NCBI GenBank assembly: GCA_947311845.1 | Contig: CAMZMU010000081.1 | Location: 1,827,423-1,891,422 of the forward strand | Source of the DNA: Poa pratensis | Lineage: Eukaryota > Streptophyta > Magnoliopsida > Poales > Poaceae | DNA length: 64,000 nucleotides | Direction of reading: 5' to 3' | Shown: positions 11,584 through 22,632 of the stretch, one piece after another | Layout: the number at the start of each line of letters is the position of its first letter | Numbering within the stretch: position 1 is the stretch's first letter | The notes under the pieces: generated by a model | The model's database searches: none | Told to the model about the DNA's origin: nothing | What the model saw: only the letters and a program-made list of their open reading frames with translations | Program-made: the position numbers and the translations under genes

Positions 11584-14500
11584 AGTGTATTTTTTGGAAC
11601 CCTAGGGGGATTACTGCCCCTGGTAGGAAAAAATGCATAGAGGATACAATTATTCCTTTACAAGTAGATTACATTGGCTTTCAGGAAACTAAGAAAGAAA
11701 GTTATACTGCTTCCTTTCTTAAGAATGTTCTAGGAAATAGAAATTTATTTTGGAATCACTTACCAGCAGTTGGTTCGGCTGGGGGTATTTTGGTAGGTGT
11801 TAATGGTGACGTTTTTGATATAGTAGCTTGGGATATCAAGAAGTTCTCGGTCAGTGTAGTTCTTAAAATTAAGAAAGATGATAAAATAATTAGGATCACT
11901 ACAGTTTATGGTTCTCCTTATGAGGAAAGTAAACAGGAATTTATTTCTGAGCTGCACGAGCTGTTTGTGAATTGGGATGGCCCTGCCATGATTGGCGGTG
12001 ATTTCAATTTAGTTAGATCGCAAGCAGATAAAAGCAATGGTGTGGTAGATTTTAAGTGGGTCGATAGATTCAATGCCTGGGTAGAAATCTGGTCTTTGAT
12101 GGATATGGATATTTCTGGTAGAATGTATACCTGGTCTAACAACCAGGAGAACAATCTTATCATGAGTAGGATAGATAGGATTTTCTGTACTACAAATTTT
12201 GAGACTGCGTTTCCTTTAGCTCATACGACAGCCTTGTCTAGACTGGGCAGTGACCATACACCTCTGCTGTGGGACTCAGGGTGTGGTAACTTCCCTAGGA
12301 AAAGTGGTTTTAAATTTGGAAAATGGTGGAGCACGAGGCCTGATTTTAGAGATATTGTAGTTAAAGCTTGGGCGTGCGACAAAAGAGCTAGGAATATAGT
12401 TGATGTTTGGCAAAATAAACTTAGACTGTTTTGAAAGCTTTCCAGAGGCTGGAGTGCGAATTTAGATGCTGAAATTAGGAAAAATAAAAAAGAACTTATG
12501 AAGGAATACGACGAGCTAGATATTAGAGCTGAGTCCCAAGAGCTGTCAGAACTGGATAGAGGTAGATTAGATGCTATATATTCGGAACTGAACAGTTATT
12601 GGATTATTGAGGAGATTAAAGCTAAGCAAAGATCTCGAGATATGGATATTAGAGAGGGGGACAGGAATACGGCATATTTCCATGCTGTAGCGAATCAGAG
12701 AAGGAGGAAAAAAATCATTGATGTGCTAGATGGTCCTGATGGGCCGGTGACGGAAACTGGAGAAATGAGTAAAGTTGCCACTAGTTTTTATAAGGATCTT
12801 TTCAAATTTGAAGAGAGACCTGAGATTAGATTACGTAATGATTTCTTCTCTGAAGATGAGAAAGTTAATTTAGAGGAGAATGCTTTCCTAGATAATAGCT
12901 TTAGTCTAGAAGAGATTAGGGAAGCTGTGTTTGGGTCTTATGCTGATGGAGCACCTGGCCCAGATGGTCTTCCTTTTTTCTTTTATCAATAATATTGGGA
13001 TGTAGTTAAAAATGATCTGAAACTTCTCTTTGACCACTGGTTTGAGGATAAGCTAGATATTTTCAGATTAAATTTTGCCATGATCACTCTGATCCCTAAA
13101 GAAGACAATGCTAGATCTATGAAGAAGTTTAGACCAATTAGTTTACTTAACTGTAGTTTCAAAATCTTCACTAAGGCTTTGACTAATTGGCTGGCTAAAG
13201 TAGGGAATAGACTTATCTCTAATTGTCAGTCAGCGTTTATTAAAGGGCGTTTTATTTTAGAGAGTGTAGTGACTGCTCATGAAGTGATTCATGAAGTACA
13301 TAGGAAAAATGAGAAGGGCTTAATTCTTAAGATAGATTATGAGAAAGCGTATGACAAGGTGAACCTAGACTTCCTTTATGAGATTCTAGAACAGAGAGGC
13401 TTTAGTCCTTTCTGGATTAGATTAATTAAACAAGTTACGCAGGGTGGCTCTGTAGGTGTCAAGGTCAATGACCTAGAGGGAGATTTTTTCCTTACTGGTA
13501 AAGGACTTAGACAAGGAGATCCACTTTCTCCGATTCTGTTTAATTTCGTAGTTGACGTTTTTGCTAAGATGTTAATTAAAGGATGTAGGAATGGCCTAAT
13601 TAGAGGTTTGTGCCCAAATTTTATTCCGGGAGGAGTAGTGTGTCTGCAGTATGCAAACGACACTCTGCTCTTTCTGGAAGCCGAACAGGAAAATGCGTTC
13701 AATATGAAATGGATGCTTACCTGTTTCGAGCAGCTGTCTGGTATGAGAATTAACTATCACAAGAGTGAATTAGTTCCAATAAATTTAGAACCAGAGGAAT
13801 GTACTCAGTTTGTGGAAACTCTCCAATGTGTTTTAGGAGATTTCCCAATTAAATACTTGGGTATTCCTTTACATTTTGGTGAACTTAAACGAGAGGATCT
13901 GCAACCGCTAATTGTTGTCTTCTGTGGCTAAAAGAGAGTTAGTGCAGTCTGTCCTTGCTAGTATCCCCATCTATCTGTTGTCTTTCTTTAAATTCCCTAA
14001 GTGGGCGCTGAAGTTGATTAACACCCAACTAGCAAACTGTCTATGGAATGAAATAGAGGGGGATAGTAAAATTCAATTAGCAAACTAGCCTTCTGTGTGC
14101 ATGAAGGAGTTTGGTGGTCTAGGTATCCCTAATTTACAAGATCTTAATCTCTGTTTGATTGGGTCGTGGGTTAAGAGATATATCCAGGGAGAAGGAACTC
14201 TCTGGAAAAAGGTAGTTGATGCTAAGTATAATACAAAGAGCCCCAATGTTCTTTGCTGCCAGGATCCACATCCTTCTACCCTTTGGAAAGGAGTTATGTG
14301 GGCAGCGAAGGCAGTGAGAGTGGGGTATAGGTGGAAAGTAGGGAATGGTAAATCGGTGCGGTTTTGGGAAGATATATGGTTTGGGACCTCACCTTTATCT
14401 TCTCAATACTGGGATTTGTATTTTATTTCAAACCAGCAAACAAAAACTGTTGCTGAACTGTGGGACGGTTCTCAAATTAGAGGAGATTTTAGGAGAACTT

Positions 14501-15175
14501 TCACAGAAGAGTTGATGGTTCAGTGGGAAGAGCTTATGGTAGTTGCTAGAACTTTAGTTTTAAGTGAGGAGGAGGATCAATTGATCTGGCAGTATGAGAC
14601 AAACGGTGTATACTCCTCTAAAACGATGTATGCTTTAGTGAACTTTAGAGGAATACAGCCTATTTATCTGCCGATAGTCTGGGATCTTAAGATTCCTCCT
14701 AGAATTCAGATCTTTCTCTGGTTACTGTCGCAAAACAAAGTAATGACGAGAGACAACCTGAGAAAGAGAGGAATCCCTAAACCGCTAGAATGTAATCTCT
14801 GCAAAGAAATAGAATCGGTGTACCACTTGTTCTTCGAATGCATTATAGCTCATCAGTTGTGGGATCTAGTTGAGCTTGTGTTTGGAGTTAGAATTTCGAA
14901 TTTCCAAACTTTAGCGGAGAAATGGGTGTAATAAAAGATATATGCATTTGAATGTGGTTACATCTGCTGTTTTGTGGAGTATTTGGAACAATAGAAATAG
15001 TATTGTGTTTAACCGTCAAACTTGGATCAATATGAAACAGGTTTGGCGCTTGGTTTTGTCTTACCTGAAGCTGTGGGCAATCCCGCACGAGGAGCTGCAA
15101 GAAGGAGAGCTCCCTCGGTTCGTGGAACTGCTCACAAGAAAGCTAAGAAGTCCTCTATCCTTGGAACCGGGTTGA
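11580..15175 (+). pseudogene. LINE ORF2: endonuclease, reverse transcriptase, zf-RVT
   Basis: Domains in order: apurinic-like endonuclease (FWNPRG at the start, QETKKE, IGGDFN, LGSDHTPLL; 11580-12270), reverse transcriptase (LIPKED, RPISLLN, LKIDYEKAYDKV, GLRQGDPLSPILFN; 13080-13700), and a C-terminal zinc-binding domain (CNLCKEIESVYHLFFEC, about 14795-14840). The catalytic YADD is YAND at about 13651, so one metal-binding Asp is lost. Premature stops at 12432-12434 (TGA), 12990-12992 (TAA) and 14086-14088 (TAG, Trp expected), with frameshifts near 13905 and 14930. The last segment ends at 15173-15175. The original product nicked target DNA and copied the RNA at the nick. Confidence 0.85.
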
Positions 15176-15632
15176 GGTGTGTGGATTTTGGTTGGATCTC
15201 AACCTGGAAGACAACGGCGACTTCTGCCTATGGAGGCCGTGCGACTGCAACCTACCTGAAGGACCATCCGGAGGAGAGTGATGTGATCCACGTGGTGATG
15301 TGAAGGGTTCTGGAAAAGGTTGCGGAGCAAATTCTGGCGGCGTCCCTGCATGAGTTTGGTACTCTGAGTAGTTTTAGCGTTCCTGGTAGGTTTCTGCTAG
15401 TAGTAGTGTTCTGCGGAGTGCTTTTGTTGGCGCTGTTCACAGCGCTGGGGCTGATGCCCAGGCTGGTTTCCTTTCTTAGTTTTGTTAAGTTGGTTCTTGT
15501 AATAGCTTTTAGTTTCAAGTCTGGAACTTCTTTTTGCTGCATCTAGAATCTTGCTGGGCAGGGATTGTTTCGAACGCCAATGGTTTCGTTAATGCAATGG
15601 AACCGGGGGGCGGCCCTTTAAATCTAAAAAAA

Positions 15633-16696
15633 CTAGTAGAGATAGAGAACACTTTTCTTAGTTTAGAGTCCAACAAAACATATTAATCAATTGTTTGTGT
15701 GTCTTAGTTAAAGAACAACACGAAGCCTTGCACTATGTCAGACTGTCTATTTTTAGATTACTATGTCAGACTGTCAGTGGTACTACTTACGTGCATGTTC
15801 ATAAATAGATTATATGTCCTACAAATCAATCATACAGCAATGTTAACTCAGCTCAGACTGTCAGTACTGTTTACGTGTACATCAATACCAATTTCTGCTG
15901 CAAACTCAAAACAGAACAAAGGCAAAAAGAAAACAAACCAACCCAAAAGGCTTCGTCAAACACAAGATGATGATGAGCATGGTATTTTGCAGGGCCAGCA
16001 TATCTCTGAGCATGCGCTGCACAAGTGCTGTTCTTGGCACGCATGCATGCCACACCAAAAGAAATACCAGTACCAAGGAAAGAGTAAGACCACATACTGG
16101 AACATGCAGGGGACGCATCATTGCATTGTGACCACCACTGTTGGTTGTTTGATTGGAAAATACACGTACAAGCATCCCTAAGCACTGTCTTCAGGGGACA
16201 TATGGCTGCAACCATAGACATCCTTTGCGGTAGATATCAGCATGCTAAATATGAATCACACAGACACTGACACAGATAGTCTACTACAATTAGCTGGAAA
16301 TGTGAATGGCAGAGAACTATCGAAAGGCAAAGACTGTCAAGAGGCCAGGAAACTACTTGCAAATGTGAACCCCTTATTTAAAGTGTCAGAAGTCCACTGT
16401 GAATAAGCCACTCAGTTTCATTTCTCAAACATGTCATATATCAATTTTACAATGTATGCCTATATTTCAAATTCAAGAGTTTTGATTGTTTACAGTTCGC
16501 AGAGCGATTCCTTTCATATGCTCACAATAGGCAACTGGACTAACCATGCAGCCATTATTATAGCAAAAGAGCATATGTGATTGATGTACAAAAGATAAAA
16601 GCTCTCTCCCAAAAAACCGTGTACAGTTTTGTAATTTACATACCACCAACACTCGTAGGATTTCTGTAAAAATGAAGCAACAAAAACTTTTCACTG
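15633..16696 (-). other. 3' flank / probable 3' UTR of the CLC gene
   Basis: AT-rich non-coding sequence between the LINE tail and the CLC stop codon. No ORF of note. Several TTTATT/TTATTT tracts (AATAAA-like on the minus strand, for example about 16372-16380) could serve polyadenylation, but I cannot choose one. Confidence 0.4.
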
Positions 16697-19600
16697 TCAA
16701 CCTCCCATTGAGGCGGAGTGGAAATTGCGAGGATTGAGATTTGGGAACAGCCCGTGGATATGTTCCTCCACAAAATCATGCCTTGTGAGAATTCCAACAA
16801 TGGGAGGTCTCTGCATTCAAAAGAAAAGGAATGTGTCGTCAGCAGTGGACAACTTTTACACATAAAAAGGGAATTAGTCTATAAAGCATGCTATGCCTAC
16901 AAGTTACGGTTCGTGAGACCAATGAAAATAGTTGGTATGGAATCATATTAAAATTCTGTGCATAAGACATGCAATGGGTGGAATAAAAGTACCCATGTGT
17001 GATGCCTATATGGCTAGATTAAAGCCCATATCATGTTTAGGATAATTAGTGGCTCCAAGCAGAGAAATGAATTTATGATTTTTATTCATAAGTCCCATGC
17101 ACGATTCAGCATGTATCTCAAAACATCTTGAGAATGCAAGGGAGGAGGGGCTTACGTTTGGTTTCTTTGGCACAACCAGTAGATGCCTCAATCCTAGTTC
17201 TCGGAATAGGATAGCAGCTTTTGCTAGTGACATTGTCTCAACCACCGTATATGGTGAGGTGTTTGCGATCGAATGGAGGTCCACATACATTTGCATTTCC
17301 TCATCTGTGAAATATAACTCCTCAATTTTCAAACCCTTCCCTGACCCTGCCTTGGCAAAATCGAAGGCGCCAAATCCGTCCAGAACAAAGCTGTCACTGG
17401 TTTTCACAGGTTCCTTCATGAACATCTTGCCTTTCAGCAAAACCAATAGGTGTGACCTGATGACAAGACCAACCAACTCAGGAGCTTCTGTTAGAGGTGG
17501 CTCATCAACCACTGGAAATCCATTGTGACCTGTGACCCTCAACGCAGTAACAATGTCCCCTACCTTCTCGACACCTGAAAAGGTTATCAGTGGGCCAGAT
17601 ACAACATCACCAGCCACCAAGTGCCTCATGTATGGTTCAGCATGAGCCTCCATGAACGGCAAACCTTTCATTACAACTATCTGATCATAAACCCCTTTGT
17701 TAAAGGTATCTGCTATGGTCTTAGATATGAGAAGAACAAGCATGACCAAAGGGAGCATTTGCAGATCATTGGTGAGCTCTAGGAGGATCACACAGACTGA
17801 CACAGTCATTCTCATTGTTCCACCGAGAAATGAAGCTGCACCAAGAAGTGCAAAAAGGCCAGGATCAAGATTGGATATGGATCCCAAAAGCGTACCCACT
17901 ATTCGCCCGTATGTAGCTCCAGCAAGAATAACAGGGATAAAGAGACCAGATGGGACGGCAATTCCGTAAGTCAAAAGTCCAAGGCAATAAATGGCGATGA
18001 AGAAGATGAAAAGACTAGACATGTGGAACTCAGTCTCGGTTCCATTGCTGAAAAGATTGCGTATGGCATCATCGTTCGTGTTGAAGAATAGTGATGCAAG
18101 ACCATTGTAATACCCTGGAGGGCACTGAAAGTTCTTGAAGTTGCCAGAGCGGCCAATGGTGGGACACTGCTCCATGGCACCCACAGGACACTGAGTGCAC
18201 GCAGCAAGCCAGGGGAGGCCATAGGAGCACATTGATGTGATAACTGACATGATTAGAGTGAGAAGGATCTTGGATGGAGCACCTCTCCTGCAAGAAGAAA
18301 AAATACAGATGATATCACATCTTAAAATAGGCAAAGCAAACAGAAAAGCGTTGCAAGCACATTCATTAACACTTCATACTCAACACTCACTCATTGATAA
18401 AACTGTAAGCACGGAGAATTTTATCCAAGAGAAAGTTGAAGATGCCTCCGAAGATGCCACCAATAATCCCAAGGATAATTATTGCAATTAGATCCGAACC
18501 ACTGTACGTCGCAACAGTTGAACTGAGATCAAACATAATCAATCCACCTTGCCCAAAGAGACCACATTTTCCACTGCGACAGAACTCGATCAAGGCCTTC
18601 AACACCACAGCAACAACAGCAGTTGTAAAGAATGCTCTCCATAAAAGAGCGCTGCGCCACCTGTAGAATGAAGTTGAGAAAATAGAAAAAATTAACTTAT
18701 ATCATCATGGCTAGAAATTTAACATTTTTGTAAATAAAACCATCATTTTGAAGATAACATGAAGGTTAACAGTAGATAACTACACTATTATTTCTCCATA
18801 TTTATCCATTGGCCCAACCATTGTAAACTGCATCTCCAACTGATGATTCTTATCGAACATTAGAAACACACTTTACATATATATCAGATAATAAAATATG
18901 GATGCTGAAAGCTCACTGCTACTGCAGTGATGATTTGCAGAAACTGGATAGAGAAATGAATGCCAAAAAAAGCAAATATAATTTGCCAGGAAAGAGGTGC
19001 TACCATGATGCTGCTTCCTCAAGAGCAAACAGGACACCACCTACAGGTGCACGGAAGGCAGCTGCCACTCCAGCGGCGCACCCACATGTAATCAAATCAC
19101 GCCTGTCCCTGTCGTTCTTGAAATATCTTAGCCAATTGCATGTAAGATGGTACTTGCGGGACCCTCCCTGACCAAGTAAGTTGGCAATGCAGGCCCCTGT
19201 ATGTACCATTGGACCTTCCTTACCAAGTACAAATCCAGCTGAAACTCCAAGTATTGAACCAAATATCTACAAACCAGTATAAGACTTCAGAAAAAAAAGG
19301 TTATGCGATAATGTAGAAGACTAGAATGCAGAGTACGGCACTGGTAGAACATGTTTCATCAGTCAGTGCAGAATGATTTGCCAAATGCAGATAAGATTAT
19401 CCCCACATTTTCAGTATATAAACGAACCATATCCATTAGAAGGTTACTATCAAACCATATCCATTACAAGGTTACTATCAAACAACTGAAGGTGCAATGC
19501 ACTAATGCTACACTCAGACAGTTAGCTGTGGTTACTAGTAGAGCAGTACTACCACCACTAAAGTTTGCCCACTAATTAAATGTCACAGGGTGTCTCACTG

Positions 19601-21476
19601 TTGGCCCCTCACAGCATCACAGCTGATGGATTTCTGAAATCGTAAACTTCGTAGAGTATTTTACTGCTTTACTCAAACATAAATAATTAAGATTGCCCTG
19701 CAGTAAGTGAAGCTTCAATTTTATTGACAAGTATTTAGATTGCTTACAAGAGAAGCCCTTAATATTACAGTATTACTGGAAGCTCTTTACAATTTAGGTC
19801 ATGAATCACGGTATGATGTTGACAATAGTTGAGCTTAGTGATACTATACGGAAGAATGCTCGAAAAGTAAGAGAGTAACATACTTGATACTTTTGTATCA
19901 ATCTGTTAGGACTCACCTTCACAAATAGTGTACTAGGAGCCAATATAGAATAAGCATCAACTCCGTTAAGATATGCTTTAACTTCGGGGATTCCAGATCC
20001 AGCAGCTGCAGGTGCAACGTAAGCACATAAGGCTGCAGCAGCTGCTGCCAAGACTAGATTGGAACCTCCATATGCCAAAAATGCAATAAAATACCTGCGC
20101 TGGAAGCATGACACTATTGATTACTTCAAATAATTCCACAAGTCTAAGCCAGTTGTCAAAGCATTTCTTTCAAATTGAATGGCATCTTACAGCTTGTAAG
20201 AAAAGAAACTTAATGATCGCTTTCATGAACTCGGTAACAATCCAAGAATTAGGACATGAAAATGTCTCATAGTATAATAATTAACATAAATCTCCATCTC
20301 TGGAAGTTATGGGCCATTCGCATGAGGTGACGCAATGAATGAAAAGAGCAAACGCCAAAAAGTGAAACTTCACCTTTCCTTGAGCATAAGTTCACCCGTG
20401 AAAAGCAATTTTAATCCAGCAATGTTTTCAACCGCAAGGTTATTGAAGAATCCGACAAGTCCAGTCAAGAGACCGATAAGAAGCACCAAAGTCCACTTCA
20501 TAACAATGTATTGAAATATCTGCTTCTTCTTTCTGGATCGCCAGTCTTGCTTGAAAAAGTTATTCTCTACAACTCTGAAACATGTAAAATATTTGGCGAT
20601 TAAACAAAACTGACCATAATGTCCAGTGTGGATGTATGAAAGTTGTAAAAAATTGAATCTACGAATTCAATCTCTAGAACTCAACAATCGGCTAACAGCT
20701 CCTGCATGCCACTGGGTAAACTGCCATGTGTGCATTTGGCAGCTTTCAAGCTCTTGGTTGTTTGCTACTGCATTTTAACTGCCATTTGTTATTTTTTCTA
20801 GATAATGAACCAACATTATTATTTCTCCCCAAAAAAGGAGAGCGCCCCGCACTCTACATCGATTAATGCACGTGGTCATCAAATCAACATTAAAAAAAAT
20901 ACAGGGAATCTACAGTGTTATAGAAAAGACATTTGATGTTTTATTTATAAAGCGGGGGAAATTCTGTTTCGAGATAGAAAAGACATTTATGTTTCATACT
21001 CTACGTTTTTAGACCGTTATGTTTCCTCCTCCAAATTGGCATTTATGTTTGACCTCCAAATAGACCAGACTGCTGCTACTCTGTGTGCAGAACTATAGAT
21101 GCTCAAGAACAGCACTTTACTTGGAGCTCTAAAGATCAGAAGAACCAAAATAAAATTAGGGAGGTGCAGCAGCAACACCAAATTAACAAGGGATTGGAGG
21201 GCGGCGTACTCGTAGTCGAGGCTCTCGATGGGGGCAGACGTTGGCGCCGACGATGGCGATCTGGGAGGTGTTGTTGACGGCGCGCTTCCGCAGCAGCGGG
21301 GGCTCGAGCGCGCTCCCTTGGCGGTCGTCGTAGCGGAGCAGCGCCTCCGACGAGGCGTTCTGCCACCAGTCCCCGTCTCCGGCGCCGTCCATGCGCTCGA
21401 TATCGTAGTTGTGGCTCCCCTCCCGCTCCGGCGTGCGGCGGGGCTGCTGAGGCCGCGGCGACTGGCCGCCGTCCAT
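16697..21476 (-). CDS. CLC-c: CLC-type anion channel/proton exchanger (CLC-c-like), 7 exons
   Basis: Exons (minus): 21210-21476, 20374-20574, 19917-20094, 19004-19266, 18391-18660, 17156-18287, 16697-16810; all introns GT..AG. Discounting one extra base in exon 1, the product is 807 aa, normal for plant CLCs. Visible motifs: NTSQIAIVGANVCP before the first helix, selectivity motif GSGIPE (about residue 188; Ser rather than the Pro of nitrate-selective CLC-a), gating glutamate in GKEGPMVH (about 230), EEAASWW, and two C-terminal CBS domains, the last in exon 7 (GILTRHDFVEEHI). Family knowledge: vacuolar or endomembrane chloride transport, salt and anion balance. The start ATG at 21476 gives MDGGQSPRP. 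The C run at 21230-21234 shifts the frame (see separate entry), so as written the protein would end soon after exon 1. Confidence 0.88.
21230..21234 (-). other. One-base insertion in CLC exon 1 (C5 instead of C4)
   Basis: On the minus strand the codons after NVCP should read ATC GAG AGC CTC GAC TAC GA, giving IESLDYE and joining exon 2 as E-VVENNFFKQDW. A fifth C (five G on the plus strand) shifts this to PHREPRL and, after splicing, reaches a TAA within exon 2. The summed exons (2425 bp) are one base over a multiple of three, which supports an insertion rather than wrong splicing. Confidence 0.85.
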
Positions 21477-22397
21477 TCGCACCTAGCGCCGCTGCCGACT
21501 CCTGCCTCCTCTGCAATGTAGTGGTAGTAGAGCTGTAGAAGTATGAATGAATGATTATTAATGGTTGTTGCATCGATCGTTCATTTGATTTATCAAACAA
21601 AAAATATCATTCGCCGGGATCTCTCAAAGTCAATGGAGAAACACTGTAGGTCGAGACGTTTATTTAGCAACAGAAGAAAAAACACAATTCAGTTAGTTCA
21701 AGCTTACCAACTTTTATATATATATATATGTATAAGAAAAATTCATCCTATTCCACAGATTCAGATAGGTACTCCTATATGGCTATATTACAGAAAATAA
21801 AATACAACTGAAAGACAAGCTCGACAAACAAGACAGAAGATCTTCTTTTCCATCGATTTTCTGACGAAACATAGTGCCGTGGTCAATTTTCAGCCACTTC
21901 AGGGGGAGAGAAGAGAAAAATCGTTGCAACACGATAATCGGAACGGGACAGTCGTTGGTCACCGATCCAGAAATGGACGGGCAAGATGGCCACAGGTGAC
22001 GTTGCTTTCAAACTCTAAATGCAGAGTCGTATTGGCAACTAACGTATTTGTTCCCGAAAATGCTACATGCACACGGGATATTTCCTCTTGTTTATTCGGC
22101 GTGCCACCAAAATTGGTTCAGTCAAGTGCTTTTTGCCTCATAAGTGTCGTTTACCAAACTATGAATACATGTTTGGCATCAACCAAGTTTGCTAATAATT
22201 TTTTCTAATGTCTCCGAGCACTATTTATGAACAAACGACTTGTAGAGAAGACGTGGTTACTCAAATATTAGTTGATTCCCATAGTCGCAAGGTACATCTA
22301 GTCAGAAGAAATTAAATAACATGCGTTGTACATTTGATAGTCCAACAGATGCCCATTGTTGGGTTGTACTAAACAGGATTAGTATATGATAGTTTAT
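21477..22397. other. CLC 5' UTR and upstream region
   Basis: Non-coding. Apart from the TATA candidate and a (TA)n stretch I see no ORF, RNA gene or repeat that I can name. Confidence 0.4.
21711..21720 (-). promoter_or_regulatory. Candidate TATA box of the CLC gene
   Basis: Minus-strand TATATAAAAG, about 235 bp upstream of the ATG, at the edge of a (TA)n tract (21717-21728). Position and sequence suit a plant TATA box with a transcription start near 21685. A TTGCAG/AGGAGG junction about 21508 suggests a possible 5' UTR intron. Confidence 0.45.
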
Positions 22398-22630
22398 ACT
22401 TGCTCCATCTCAATGCATGTGGCACCTTAGTTTTGTGTTTAACTTCGATCGTTAATTTGACCAATAATATATATGTCACTTGTTATAAAATTATACCATT
22501 AGAATTTTTTAATACGAAATCGATGATATAACTTTGACATGTGATTCATATTTAGTTGATCAAATTGATGATCAAACTTGAAACTCAATAAACGTGTGCA
22601 CCACCTAAATTGGGACTGAGGAAGTGGTGA
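22398..22630. mobile_element. Stowaway-like MITE (diverged)
   Basis: The ends are imperfect inverted repeats (CTCCATCTCAATGCATGTGG on the left; CTCAGTCCCAATTTAGGTGG as complement of the right). The interior has TTAATTTGACCAATA and TATACCATTAGAATTTTTTAA characteristic of one Triticeae Stowaway group. About 230 bp. The ends are worn, so the TA target duplication is uncertain. Confidence 0.6.
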
Positions 22631-22632
22631 TA

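Larger units (their letters stand above)
9600..15632 (+). mobile_element. L1-type LINE (non-LTR retrotransposon), degenerate
   Basis: Carries ORF1 with two CCHC knuckles, ORF2 with endonuclease, reverse transcriptase and zinc-binding domain, a 3' UTR of about 460 bp, and a terminal A7 (15626-15632). This is the standard order of plant L1 LINEs. The 5' side joins AT-rich sequence (9513-9600) unlike either neighbour, so the exact 5' end and the target-site duplication are not identified. It ends about 1 kb beyond the stop codon of the convergent CLC gene. Multiple stops, frameshifts and a mutated RT active site show it cannot move by itself. Confidence 0.88.

Noticed and set aside
17006..17155. 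Continuation of CLC exon 6 past KKPN to a stop at 17006
   Set aside because: A good donor (GTAAGC at 17155) and exon 7 at 16810 give the conserved CLC C terminus, so the read-through is intronic.
21477..21482. Extending the CLC start two codons upstream
   Set aside because: The codon at 21482 is GTG; the first ATG in frame is at 21476.
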